Source: Rhizobium sp. (lineage in GTDB: Bacteria; Pseudomonadota; Gammaproteobacteria; Burkholderiales; Thiobacillaceae). From it: 62,489 nt of DNA. Shown here in pieces: positions 1 to 8,528 of this stretch; within the stretch, counting starts at the first letter, position 1, and each line of letters opens with the position of its first letter. The notes under the pieces were generated by a model. The model was not told the origin of the DNA. It was given only the letters and a program-made list of their open reading frames with translations, and ran no database searches. Position numbers and translations under genes: made by a program. Location of the stretch: positions 1 through 62,489 of the forward strand of contig JAIBEL010000028.1 in assembly GCA_019459285.1 (NCBI GenBank), read 5' to 3'.

Positions 1-1180
1 GGTGTGGCTGAAAGTCGCAGGTGTCCAGGCGCTGGTCTTGTGACAGGTGTCGCAGGACTGAGTCGTAGGAATATGCGTGGTCGGTTTGCCTGTCGCGGTC
101 GTGCCGTTGTGGCAAGTCGAGCACGTGCCGGGCGCGATGCCAGTGTGATTCATCGTCGCCGTATTCCACGACGAAGTCTTATGGCAGGTGTCACAGGACG
201 CCGTGGTCGGAATGTGGTTCGCGGACTTGCCTGCTGCAGTTGTTCCGTTATGGCAGGTGGCACAGGTTCCGGGCGCAATGCCCGTGTGGTTCATCGTCGC
301 GGGTTTCCAGCTCGCAGTCTTGTGGCAGGTATCGCAGGCCTGCGTGGTGGGAATGTGACTGGTGGGTTTGCCTGTGGCCAAGGCCCCATTGTGGCAAGTC
401 GCACACCCGCCAGGGGTAACGCCGCTATGGTTGAAATTGGCAGGCACCCAGGCAGCAGTCTTGTGGCAGCTATCACAGGCCGCTGTGGTGGGGATATGCG
501 TGCTCGGCTTCCCTTTGGCGATACTGCCGTTGTGACAGGTCGCACAGGTTCCCGGAGCAACCCCACTGTGGCTGAAAGAAGCGGGCTTCCAGGCAACGGT
601 CTTGTGGCAGGTGTCGCAAGACGCCGTGGTCGGGATATGTGTACTCGGCTTGCCGGTCGCAGTTTTGCCGTTGTGGCACGTTGCACAACCACCCGAGGTC
701 ACGCCATTGTGATTGAAGTTGGCCGGCGTCCAGGCGCTGGTTTTGTGGCAACGGTCACACGCCTGAGTAGTGGGAATATGCGTGGCCGGTTTGCCTGTGG
801 CAGTGCTGCCGTTGTGGCAGGTGGCGCAGGTCCCCGGTGCAACTCCACTGTGGCTGAAAGTAGCAGGTTTCCAGGCAACCGTCTTGTGACAGGTATCGCA
901 GGACGCCGTGGTCGGGATGTGCGTGCCCGGTTTTCCGGTTGCAGTTTTGCCATTGTGGCAACTGGCGCAGCTACCTGGGATGACTGCGCTGTGATTGAAA
1001 CTGGCAGGGGTCCACGCGCTGGTTTTATGGCACGTGTCGCAAGCGGCCGTCGTCACAATATGCGTGCTCGGCTTGCCCTTGGCCATGCTGCCGTTGTGAC
1101 AGGTGGCGCAGGTTCCGGGCGCGACGCTCATATGGTTGAAACGCGCGCCCGCGAATGACAAGGTGTTGTGGCAGGTTTCG
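1..1180 (-). repeat. Tandem 141-bp coding repeats in the multiheme gene
   Basis: The sequence repeats with an exact 141-bp period (47 codons), for example at about 35, 176 and 317, through at least eight units. Units differ by scattered substitutions, and every haem motif and the HIPTT element are kept. This is an expanding coding repeat, not a CRISPR array: it stays in frame and has no unique spacers. Confidence 0.85.
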
Positions 1181-1497
1181 CATGCCTGCTTGGTCGGAAT
1201 GTGTGTGGCCGGCATGGCAGCGGCCGTGATGCGCTGGCTGCCGCTGGCATGGCAACTCGAACACTGGGTAGGTGTTCCCTTGAAAACGCCCTGGACGTGG
1301 CACGATTCGCATCGCACATTCCGGTGAGCCCCACTCAGCTGAAAGCCTGTCTTCGCATGATCGAAACCAGCAGCACCTGACCCCGCAGCGAGGGTCGGCT
1401 GGGTAACCATGCTTGCTACGCAGAGCAGCAGAACGGCCCATAGCTGCCACAATCCTGGCAGGACGCACGACTGGACAGCAGAACGGACACCTTTCAT
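1..1497 (-). CDS. Secreted multiheme c-type cytochrome, at least 19 haems (3' end cut by window)
   Basis: The first 499 codons are present and the frame is still open at the window edge. Residues 1 to about 38 are a signal peptide (MKGVRSAV, hydrophobic LWAVLLLCVASMV, then TLAAG). I count 19 CxxCH haem-binding motifs. From about residue 105 onward the protein is a tandem array of 47-residue units, each with two haem sites of the form CDTCHKT and CATCHNG and conserved GKP, HIPTT and NH/SH elements. Such proteins sit in the periplasm or on the outer surface as electron wires. The ATG overlaps the stop of the upstream multiheme gene by 4 bp (ATGA), so the two are translationally coupled. Covalent haem attachment is known for the motif; the partner and electron acceptor cannot be read from sequence. 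Confidence 0.9.
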   Translation of the reverse strand, partial: MKGVRSAVQSCVLPGLWQLWAVLLLCVASMVTQPTLAAGSGAAGFDHAKTGFQLSGAHRNVRCESCHVQGVFKGTPTQCSSCHASGSQRITAAAMPATHIPTKQACETCHNTLSFAGARFNHMSVAPGTCATCHNGSMAKGKPSTHIVTTAACDTCHKTSAWTPASFNHSAVIPGSCASCHNGKTATGKPGTHIPTTASCDTCHKTVAWKPATFSHSGVAPGTCATCHNGSTATGKPATHIPTTQACDRCHKTSAWTPANFNHNGVTSGGCATCHNGKTATGKPSTHIPTTASCDTCHKTVAWKPASFSHSGVAPGTCATCHNGSIAKGKPSTHIPTTAACDSCHKTAAWVPANFNHSGVTPGGCATCHNGALATGKPTSHIPTTQACDTCHKTASWKPATMNHTGIAPGTCATCHNGTTAAGKSANHIPTTASCDTCHKTSSWNTATMNHTGIAPGTCSTCHNGTTATGKPTTHIPTTQSCDTCHKTSAWTPATFSHT

Positions 1498-3392
1498 CGT
1501 GCGTCGCCTCCCGAAGCAAGCCTGGCTTGCAGAGCAAGCGCGGTTTGTCTGGCGCCCCCTTGGCATCCCCCCCGAACGACGGTCGGACAGGCCGCTTCGG
1601 AGGCCGCGATTTTCGTTGGCGGTGGATTCTGGCCCTGACGCAGGCGGACCTGCTTGAAAGAATCCGTGCCATGGCATTTCTCGCACTGCCTTCCAAAGCT
1701 GCCGTCGTGCACATCATCCTTGTCGTGACAGCTCACACATCCCATCGGCAGGGAAGCCTTGCCTGAAACGGGTTTTCTGTGACAGCTATAGCAATCCAGG
1801 CCCCGATGCCCACCATCGAGCCTGAAGCGGGTCCGGGTGGTGTGGTTGAAGTCCCACAACCGCCAATCGCGGCTGTTATGGCAGCTTTCGCACTGTTCGC
1901 CGAGACGCCGCTTGTGGACGTCATCCTTGTCGTGGCACGCCACGCATTCCGTCTTGGCGTCCTTGAATTGAGCCGTCGCATGACATTTACTGCATGCCAC
2001 GACAAGGTGCCTGCCCAGCAGGGGAAAACGGGTAAGGCCGTGGTGGAATGTGGTCTGTTTCCAGTCCTGCGCACTATGGCATTGCTCGCATTTTTCGCCT
2101 TGTTGTCCTTTGTGCACATCGTCCTTCCCGTGACAGGCGTTACAGGTCATGGCCGTATTCCTGTACTTCTGCCCCTGGTGGCAGTCGTCGCATTTCACGG
2201 AACGGTGACGGCCCGACAACGCAAATCGCGTTTTGCCGTGATCGAAGCGGTTTTCCTTCCAGTCGCGCTCGCCATGACAGGAGTCGCACGCGTCGCCTAA
2301 TCCGCCTTTGTGCTTGTCATCCTTCTTGTGGCAGGCGATGCAGTTCATGGGTGCATCCTTGAACAGCGCGCTTTTGTGACAGGCTTTGCACTCAATGTCC
2401 GCATGCTTGCCGCGTAGCGGAAAGCGGGATTGAGCATGATCGAAGCGTGCCTCGTTCCAGGCGCGCTCGACGTGACAGTCGCCACATTTCTCGCCCAGTG
2501 TGCCTTTGTGCTTGTCATCCTTTTTGTGACACGCGACACAGGTCGTTTGCAACTTGTCTCGGTACAGGTTCCCGGTATGGCAGGTGTCGCACCGGGCCTG
2601 CCGATGCTTGCCGCGCAGGGGAAATTTCGTGGATTCATCATGGTCGAAGCCCACGGCGTCCCAGGCCTTGGCGTTATGACAGGTCTGGCATTTCTCGCCA
2701 AAACGGCCCTTGTGCTTGTCGTCTTTTCGGTGACACGACACGCAGGCCATAGGCGTGTCCTTGAAGACATTGTCACGGTGACAATCCCTGCACTTCGCAT
2801 TGGCATGCTTGCCTTCAAGTTTGAAATCCGTGGTGTCATGGTCAAACCGCGCTTCCTTCCAGCGGGACTCGGTATGGCAATCCGCACACTTCGAACCCAG
2901 CCTTCCTTTGTGCGTGTCGTCCTTCTTGTGACACGCGACACACACGCTCTGCGCACTGCGAAATTTTTTTCCTGGCTGGTGACATTTGCTGCATTCCGTT
3001 TCCGTGTGCTTTCCCTTGAGCGGGTAATCCGTCAGCGTGTGGTCGAAACTTTTCTCGTCCAGCACGACAATCCGTGCCTCGCGTCCCTTGTGTTCCGTAT
3101 GACAGGTGCGACAGGCCTGTTCCTTGATCCGCCCGTGGTACCCCTGTTTCTGCGCCATATCCTGGCCCACGTCCTTGTGGCAGTCCCGGCACAGTCTGTT
3201 TTGTCCTTCCCGGTCAAATCGGACATGACAGTTCGTACACTTCTCTTCCGCCTTGGCGTGCCCCCGGATGAGCTTGCCCGGCATCAGCACGTTTTCCAGC
3301 GCACCCGCCTCGGCCTGACGAGGCTCCAGTCCAGCCATCGCCCCTGACAGCAACAGGAGCAGCACAACGAAAATCGTTTTTATGGAAACCAC
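1494..3392 (-). CDS. Secreted multiheme c-type cytochrome, 24 haems
   Basis: This 632-residue protein has 24 CxxCH motifs, counted in the translation, and no other recognised domain. The start is taken as GTG at 3392 because it puts a good signal peptide (IKTIFVVLLLLLSGAMA) at the N-terminus; a TTG at 3455 would overlap the upstream gene and add an unlikely leader. The body is built of repeats in which CxxCHKKDDKHKG is followed by G-x-KCxxCH, a W and FDH, then LxGKH and another CxxCH. Extra conserved histidines in FDH and GKH could be distal haem ligands. It ends in a short lysine/arginine-rich tail without haems. It overlaps the next multiheme gene by 4 bp and follows a membrane cytochrome gene by 40 bp, so the three probably form one transcript for moving electrons across the envelope. 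Confidence 0.88.
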   Translation of the reverse strand: MVSIKTIFVVLLLLLSGAMAGLEPRQAEAGALENVLMPGKLIRGHAKAEEKCTNCHVRFDREGQNRLCRDCHKDVGQDMAQKQGYHGRIKEQACRTCHTEHKGREARIVVLDEKSFDHTLTDYPLKGKHTETECSKCHQPGKKFRSAQSVCVACHKKDDTHKGRLGSKCADCHTESRWKEARFDHDTTDFKLEGKHANAKCRDCHRDNVFKDTPMACVSCHRKDDKHKGRFGEKCQTCHNAKAWDAVGFDHDESTKFPLRGKHRQARCDTCHTGNLYRDKLQTTCVACHKKDDKHKGTLGEKCGDCHVERAWNEARFDHAQSRFPLRGKHADIECKACHKSALFKDAPMNCIACHKKDDKHKGGLGDACDSCHGERDWKENRFDHGKTRFALSGRHRSVKCDDCHQGQKYRNTAMTCNACHGKDDVHKGQQGEKCEQCHSAQDWKQTTFHHGLTRFPLLGRHLVVACSKCHATAQFKDAKTECVACHDKDDVHKRRLGEQCESCHNSRDWRLWDFNHTTRTRFRLDGGHRGLDCYSCHRKPVSGKASLPMGCVSCHDKDDVHDGSFGRQCEKCHGTDSFKQVRLRQGQNPPPTKIAASEAACPTVVRGGCQGGARQTALALQARLASGGDAR

Positions 3393-3432
3393 GCAACCGT
3401 TCTTGATTCTTTTTCCTCGCCCGCCAGCTTCA

Positions 3433-4341
3433 TCAGTACATATGCACGGCGACAACGTGTGCTATCGCGCTGAACACCAGCATGTATACGAGCGGCACGT
3501 GCAGGACATGCCAGAGCGAGAACAGGCGTTCGTAGGTATTGAACTGGGCAACGCGCTGGACACCTTGCAAATAGGTGCGAACCAGGTGCTTGGCTGCTGT
3601 GAGGCGGCGCTGGGTTTTACCCTGATCCCAGCCCTGCGAGCAGGCGCGGGCGCGATAAAGCCGGTTCAATTCGCGCACGCAACGGATATAAACGATGCGC
3701 CCCCGCAGCCAGAGCGTGGTAAATATCCACACGGATCTCAAACGATTCCGCTGGGGCGTTGCGAGCGCAGCTTCAAAATCGGCCAGCTCACCTTCCACTT
3801 CGGGCGCAAAGGCAAGCTTGGACTGGACCTCCTTCGAATTCAGTCCGGCCAGTTCGCGCAACTCCTGCAAACTGGCACGGCGCCCATATAGCCCATAGTG
3901 GATGCGCGTATAGATGAAGCGGCCGATGATGCCGCTTCCTGCGACCAGCGACATGCTGGCCAGCGCAATTCCGGCATTGATCGAGCCCACGTGAAAACGC
4001 GAATGCGCGAGGATGAACAGGGGACCCAGGATCCCCAGTGTCATGTGCAAGGCAAACCAGTATTTGGCCGGCCCAAAGCCATGCATGAAACGGAAATGCT
4101 TGCGTAAGGGGTACAGAAACAACAACAGCATCATGATGCCGCCGGCCAAGCCGAGGTTGTAACCAACACGCGAGCCTGCGGTGAATCCACCCCAGCGCCC
4201 AATCGCCCAGGCGCACGCAACGAGCAAAGACACGCCCAGCAGCATCGCGGTTGCGCCGATTTCGCGCTTACGCGGCCTGGTCGCCTTGTCCTGTGGCGCG
4301 TTCAGCCTGGTGGGGGATTGCATGCTCAAAGTCTGTTGCAC
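3433..4341 (-). CDS. Multi-pass membrane protein, probable b-type cytochrome
   Basis: This 302-residue protein has an N-terminal basic segment and about five or six hydrophobic helices. Histidines occur inside or at the ends of helices: ALHMTLG, LAHSRFH, and a C-terminal group LWHVLHVP and AHVVAVHMY. That spacing resembles haem b ligation in cytochrome b561 or ferric-reductase-like membrane proteins, but I see no diagnostic motif and the haem is an inference. A soluble charged loop of about 100 residues separates the last helices. The start is a GTG at 4341; an in-frame ATG lies six codons inside. Its place upstream of two multiheme cytochromes and divergent from a ferredoxin-flavoprotein suggests a quinone- or NAD(P)H-linked electron entry point. 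Confidence 0.6.
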   Translation of the reverse strand: MQQTLSMQSPTRLNAPQDKATRPRKREIGATAMLLGVSLLVACAWAIGRWGGFTAGSRVGYNLGLAGGIMMLLLFLYPLRKHFRFMHGFGPAKYWFALHMTLGILGPLFILAHSRFHVGSINAGIALASMSLVAGSGIIGRFIYTRIHYGLYGRRASLQELRELAGLNSKEVQSKLAFAPEVEGELADFEAALATPQRNRLRSVWIFTTLWLRGRIVYIRCVRELNRLYRARACSQGWDQGKTQRRLTAAKHLVRTYLQGVQRVAQFNTYERLFSLWHVLHVPLVYMLVFSAIAHVVAVHMY

Positions 4342-4416
4342 GTGATTGTCCTGGCTTTCTTTGTTTTCCTGGTGCCCTGTTTACGGCTGCGATCCTAACA
4401 AAGTTTATGGAAAAAA

Positions 4417-4433
4417 GTGTAAATATTTTACAC
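4417..4433. promoter_or_regulatory. Palindromic operator candidate between the divergent redox genes
   Basis: GTGTAAATATTTTACAC is an inverted repeat (8-1-8, seven of eight bases paired) in an AT-rich stretch. It sits 76 bp before the minus-strand membrane cytochrome start and 128 bp before the plus-strand oxidoreductase start, where one regulator could control both. The regulator family is unknown. Confidence 0.5.
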
Positions 4434-4560
4434 GTGACTTTTTTGTTTTAAATTCCCTGATCCAACCGGGGAATTGTTCCGTAAAGTCACTGGCAGCCCG
4501 CAGCCCATGCGGTGACGCCCACACCGAGCGCCGCGCAAATCTTTAAAACCATTTATATTC

Positions 4561-5862
4561 ATGAACTTAACAACGATTATTCTTTACCTTGCACCATTGG
4601 CGGTCGTTCTATTTCTCTATTTCCGCCGGCGCCAGCTGCGCAATGAACAGCATGCGCTGGCGCTGCAGGAATCCAGGGCGGCCGGCCTGGGAGAGCCTGT
4701 TTCGCTGCACCCCGTGTTCGATCCGCTCCGGTGCATCGGATCCGGCTCATGCGTCAAGGCCTGTCCCGAAGGCGCACTCGGACTCGTGGAGAGCAAGGCC
4801 CATCTGGTCAATCCGTCGGTTTGCATCGGCCACGGCGCCTGCATGGCGTCCTGCCCATTCGAGGCCATCAAGCTGGTGTTCGGGACGGAAAAACGCGGGA
4901 TCGACATCCCGCTCGTCAAGCCCAATTTCGAAACCAACATCCCGGGGCTGTTCATTGCCGGCGAATTGGGTGGCATGGGCCTGGTGAGAAAGGCAGCGGA
5001 ACAGGGCCGTCAAGCCATGAATGCCATCAAGGACAAGATCAAGGGGGACCGGGACGCAGAACTGGATGTGCTCATCGTGGGCGCAGGTCCGGCAGGAATC
5101 TCAGCCGGGCTGGGTGCAATCCAGCACAAGCTGCGCTACCGGATCGTGGAGCAGGAAGATTCGTTGGGCGGCACGGTTTATCACTATCCGCGCAACAAGG
5201 TCATCATGACTGCCCCGGTCCAGTTGCCCATCGTCGGCAAGGTCAGGATGTCGGAAATCAGCAAGGAAGCCTTGCTCGAATTCTGGAATGGCATCGTAGG
5301 CAAGACGGACCTGAAAATCAGCTTCCGGGAACGCATGGAAAGCATTGAATCGAGCGGCCGGAGCTTCAAGGTCAAAACCTCAGGAGGAGAATATTCAGCC
5401 CGCGCGGTACTGTTGGCCATCGGGCGACGCGGCACGCCACGCAAGCTGGACGTTCCCGGCGAAGAATTACCCAAAGTGGTTTACCGATTGATCGATCCCG
5501 AGCAATACCGGGGCCAGAAGGTACTGGTCATCGGCGGCGGCGACAGCGCATTGGAAGCGGCCCTTGCCATCGCCGAAGAACCGGATACCACTGTGGCGTT
5601 ATCCTACCGGGGCGATGCCTTCGGCCGGGTCAAGCCGAAAAACCGCCAGCGTCTGGAAGAAGCCCAGAAAACCGGCCGCATCAATGTCTTGCTCAAATCG
5701 AATGTGATCCGGATCGAACCCGGGGAGGTACTGCTGGAGGTGGAGTCCGAGCAGGTTGCCCTGCCGAATGACATCGTCATCATTTCCGCTGGAGGCGTGC
5801 TGCCCATCGATCTGCTGAAGACAGTCGGCATCCAGTTTGAAACCAAACATGGAACAGAATAG
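4561..5862 (+). CDS. Membrane-anchored ferredoxin/FAD-NAD(P) oxidoreductase
   Basis: This 433-residue protein begins with one membrane helix (residues 4-21). Next are two ferredoxin-like cysteine clusters at about 58-68 and 89-99 (CIGSGSCVKACP and CIGHGACMASCP). From about residue 162 it is a thioredoxin-reductase-like flavoprotein with an FAD dinucleotide motif (VLIVGAGPAGISAG) and an NAD(P) motif (VLVIGGGDSALEA). In both iron-sulfur motifs the second cysteine of the standard C-x2-C-x2-C-x3-CP pattern is missing, replaced by Ser and His. A plausible role is passing electrons between NAD(P)H and the membrane or cytochromes encoded by the divergent operon. The reaction and partner are inference. 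Confidence 0.8.
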   Translation: MNLTTIILYLAPLAVVLFLYFRRRQLRNEQHALALQESRAAGLGEPVSLHPVFDPLRCIGSGSCVKACPEGALGLVESKAHLVNPSVCIGHGACMASCPFEAIKLVFGTEKRGIDIPLVKPNFETNIPGLFIAGELGGMGLVRKAAEQGRQAMNAIKDKIKGDRDAELDVLIVGAGPAGISAGLGAIQHKLRYRIVEQEDSLGGTVYHYPRNKVIMTAPVQLPIVGKVRMSEISKEALLEFWNGIVGKTDLKISFRERMESIESSGRSFKVKTSGGEYSARAVLLAIGRRGTPRKLDVPGEELPKVVYRLIDPEQYRGQKVLVIGGGDSALEAALAIAEEPDTTVALSYRGDAFGRVKPKNRQRLEEAQKTGRINVLLKSNVIRIEPGEVLLEVESEQVALPNDIVIISAGGVLPIDLLKTVGIQFETKHGTE

Positions 5863-5925
5863 ATATCCCGAAGAATCGGTGCTGCGGCACCATGACTCAC
5901 CCATGACGGGCATTTGCGTGGTAAA

Positions 5926-5947
5926 TTGTTACACTCATATGTAACAA
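5926..5947. promoter_or_regulatory. Perfect palindrome upstream of the DUF6502 gene
   Basis: TTGTTACA, six bases, then TGTAACAA: an 8-bp perfect inverted repeat ending 18 bp before the ATG at 5966. This is a typical operator size and position and may overlap the promoter. It shares TGTAA/TTACA half-sites with the palindrome at 4417 but in the opposite arrangement. The cognate regulator is unknown. Confidence 0.55.
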
Positions 5948-5965
5948 CTTTGATATCAGGTAGCC

Positions 5966-6826
5966 ATGTCGGACCAGGGTGTTGCCCATGCCATCGTTAC
6001 CCCGCCTCGCTCAGTCACGGCGGCGGTGAAGCGTTTGTTGCGCCCGCTGGTCAAGCTGCTGCTCCACTATAGTGTCCAGTACCCTGCACTCGCCAACCTG
6101 CTCAAGCTGACCTATGTAGAAGTGGCGACCGCAATGCCCGTTGATGGCAAGGATCAGACCGATAGCCGGGTCAGCCTGCTCACAGGCATTCACCGAATGG
6201 ATGTCAAACGGTTGCGTAATGAGATCGTCAGTGGTCACGACGAGCCCCCGCTATCCGTGTCCATTGGCGCACAAATCGTTGCCCGCTGGACAGCCTACCC
6301 AGAATACCTGGACAACAAAGGCCGCCCCCTGCCCCTGCATCGGCTCGCCAGTACCGGGGGCGCCATGAGTTTTGAATCGCTGGTGCGCTCGGTGACGAAA
6401 GACATTCGGCCGCGCGCAATATTGGATGAATGGCTCCGGCTGGGTGTCGCCCAGGTCGACGAGCTCGGCCGCGTCATGCTGCTTACGGATGCGTTCATCC
6501 CCAGCCATGGGCTGGACGAGAAACTGTTCTACCTCGGTAAAAACGTGCACGATCACATTGGCGCATGCACGCACAATCTGACCCGTCTCAACGAACCTCC
6601 CCTGCTGGAACGAAGTGTCTATTACGATCGCTTGAGCAAGGATTCGACCCTGATTCTGTCCGCCTATGCCCGTCAACTTTCCAGCCAAGTGATGCAGGCC
6701 TTCAGCCAGAAAGCAATGGAACTGCAGGAACGCGACCACCAGAATGCCCAGGCACACTACCGGGTAACCTACGGCCAGTATTATTACCAGTCCGACGAAC
6801 AGGAAGAACTGGGCACAAAACCATGA
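5966..6826 (+). CDS. DUF6502 family protein
   Basis: This 286-residue soluble protein has no signal peptide. The N-terminal region carries the LLLHYSVQYPALANLLKLTYVEVA segment pattern, followed by QTDSRVSLLTGIHRMDVKRL, which resembles a helix-turn-helix-like region and matches my memory of the DUF6502 family. The C-terminal half is helical, with a glutamine-rich end (MQAFSQKAMELQERD). The function of the family is not known to me. The stop overlaps the next ATG by 4 bp, so it is coupled to the DUF5666 gene, a pairing I believe recurs in betaproteobacteria. A regulatory role is possible given the HTH-like segment and the palindrome just upstream. Confidence 0.7.
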   Translation: MSDQGVAHAIVTPPRSVTAAVKRLLRPLVKLLLHYSVQYPALANLLKLTYVEVATAMPVDGKDQTDSRVSLLTGIHRMDVKRLRNEIVSGHDEPPLSVSIGAQIVARWTAYPEYLDNKGRPLPLHRLASTGGAMSFESLVRSVTKDIRPRAILDEWLRLGVAQVDELGRVMLLTDAFIPSHGLDEKLFYLGKNVHDHIGACTHNLTRLNEPPLLERSVYYDRLSKDSTLILSAYARQLSSQVMQAFSQKAMELQERDHQNAQAHYRVTYGQYYYQSDEQEELGTKP

Positions 6827-8208
6827 AGTTCTGGCACCAGGCCCTGCTGGGGTTGTTGGCCTTCACGCTGGCCCCGGCGCTTCATGCCGCCAATCCTTGC
6901 GAGTCAGGTGGCTCGCCCATCATGCACGATGGCAATGGTGCCGGCGGTACCGGCTTCCGGCCCGGGGGAACCGATGGAACCGGACAAGGTGGTACCGGCC
7001 TGTCTCCTTACAGAAAACCAGGGGGAGACGGCAGCGGCAGTGGCGGCACTGGACACACGGTTGAAGTTGACGGGGTCATCACAGGATTTGCCAGTATCTG
7101 CGTGAACGGTCTGGAGTTGCATTACCTCCCGACCACGCCTGTCATGATCCAGGGCAAGTCGGGCTCTCCCAAAGACCTGCGCGTAGGCCAGGTCGTGCGT
7201 GTGCGCGCACAGGGGCAAGGCAGCCAACTCTCCGTCGAGCGCCTGCATGTCAGACACCTGCTGGTTTCCCCATTGCAGCAGCTGGGTTTGGATGGGATAC
7301 GTGCACAAGGACGCAACATCAGTCTGAGTCCCAATGCAGTGTTACCGAATGGCCTCGTCCCCGGCGTCAAAATCGCCGTCAGCGGGTTTGCGGGTGTGCG
7401 TGGACACGTTGTCGCCACGCGTTTGGATGTTGTACCGGACGACACGCCCGACAGTCTCAGCGGCGAAGTTCAACGCAACGCTCAAGGCGAGTTGACGGTG
7501 GAGGGCGTTGTGCTGAAGGGACGCCTGCACAAACTCGAGCCGGGCGATGTCGTCCGCGCCGAAGGCCGCTATGAGCAAGGCCGACTGCAGGTCACCCGGT
7601 TCGAACGCGAGGAGCGCGGCATGCCCGTTGATCGTGTCGTCATACAGGGTCTGGTCAGCCATGCCAACAAGTCGGGAGTCAACATCAACGGCCAGCACTT
7701 CCTGCTCGATTCGCAAACACGGATCAAACAGGCCCCTCCCCGTGCCGGGGGATGGGCCATAGTCGACGCCGTCCGTGCCAATGGCCAGCTCCGTGCCCGC
7801 GAGATCGAGGCGCAATCCTTCCCGGGACACCATCTCGACAAGCCGCATCAGGAGGGAAGTTCCCCTTCCAGGCATTCCCGCCAAGACGATAAAACGTTCC
7901 ATCAGGAGCCGGAACACGATACGGGCGCGAGCAACGAGCCGTCGACTCGGGAAGGTGTCGAGCAGCCTGAAAAACAAGACTCCCCGGTCTCATCGGAACG
8001 AGCCGAAAAACTCGAACGCCCGGAGAAGCTTGAACGGGTTGAAGCTGTCGAGCGTCCTGAGAAAGTTGAGCGGGTTGAAACTGTCGAGCGCCCGGAGAAG
8101 GTTGAACGCCCGGAAAAAGTCGAGCGGCCCGAGAAAATCGAGCGCCCGGAAAAAGTCGAACGCGTGGAGAGAATTGAACGGATTGAACGCCCTGAGCGCG
8201 ACGATTGA
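6823..8208 (+). CDS. Exported DUF5666 protein with charged C-terminal repeats
   Basis: This 461-residue protein starts at the ATG that overlaps the upstream stop (ATGA). It has a signal peptide (KFWHQALLGLLAFTLAPALHA, cut before ANPC) and then a glycine-rich segment with repeated GGTG and GDGSGSGG. Three or more beta-rich modules of the DUF5666 type follow, with lines such as DLRVGQVVRVRAQG and LEPGDVVRAEGRYEQG. The last 70 residues are a low-complexity series of ERPEK and ERVE units. The DUF5666 fold is OB-like and its role is not established. The charged tail may bind surface polymers or another protein; that is a guess. Confidence 0.75.
   Translation: MKFWHQALLGLLAFTLAPALHAANPCESGGSPIMHDGNGAGGTGFRPGGTDGTGQGGTGLSPYRKPGGDGSGSGGTGHTVEVDGVITGFASICVNGLELHYLPTTPVMIQGKSGSPKDLRVGQVVRVRAQGQGSQLSVERLHVRHLLVSPLQQLGLDGIRAQGRNISLSPNAVLPNGLVPGVKIAVSGFAGVRGHVVATRLDVVPDDTPDSLSGEVQRNAQGELTVEGVVLKGRLHKLEPGDVVRAEGRYEQGRLQVTRFEREERGMPVDRVVIQGLVSHANKSGVNINGQHFLLDSQTRIKQAPPRAGGWAIVDAVRANGQLRAREIEAQSFPGHHLDKPHQEGSSPSRHSRQDDKTFHQEPEHDTGASNEPSTREGVEQPEKQDSPVSSERAEKLERPEKLERVEAVERPEKVERVETVERPEKVERPEKVERPEKIERPEKVERVERIERIERPERDD
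8008..8205 (+). repeat. In-frame ERPEK/ERVE repeat
   Basis: About 13 to 15 consecutive 12-15 bp units encode ERPEK, ERVE or ERIE. The units differ by synonymous bases, so the repeat is maintained as protein and is not a recent slippage product. Confidence 0.8.
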
Positions 8209-8528
8209 TACGCTTGAGCGATCTCAAGACCTTTCAATGCTCGGCATCGCAATCCTTTCCTGGATTTACGCCAAGCCCCGCATCCCGTGTTGGGCGGGGC
8301 ACATCCCCGGATGTATTTGTCAAAACGGCAACGTTGGCCCGAGGATTCACAGAATGCGTTCTTGCCAAAATCCGGGCGTTCTAGAGCGCTCTACCCGGAT
8401 ACACATGCGGGCGTGAACAACATGGCGATCAACTAAATTTTGCCTTCGCATCGAAACGGCCCGCCACTCACAACGCACAGTTCGTCATTCCTCCATTAAA
8501 ATCTCGGCCACCCGCTTGAAAGGTTGCC
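8209..8528. other. 320-bp gene-free spacer with two hairpins
   Basis: No reading frame here looks like a gene. Two stem-loops are present: GCCCCGC with GCGGGGC (8275-8300), and ATCCGGG with CCCGGAT (8370-8400). The second encloses the perfect palindrome TAGAGCGCTCTA (8382-8393). Neither has a T-run, so they are not clear terminators. The region before 8529 should hold the promoter of the barrel gene, but I see no convincing -35/-10 pair. Confidence 0.5.

Noticed and set aside
4-1158. Plus-strand repetitive frame of 384 codons
   Set aside because: It is the reverse of the haem-motif repeats; the minus strand encodes 19 CxxCH motifs and a signal peptide, so the plus frame is a shadow.
1-1180. 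Regular repeats considered as a CRISPR array
   Set aside because: The 141-bp period is in frame with a protein repeat and there are no unique spacers or cas genes.
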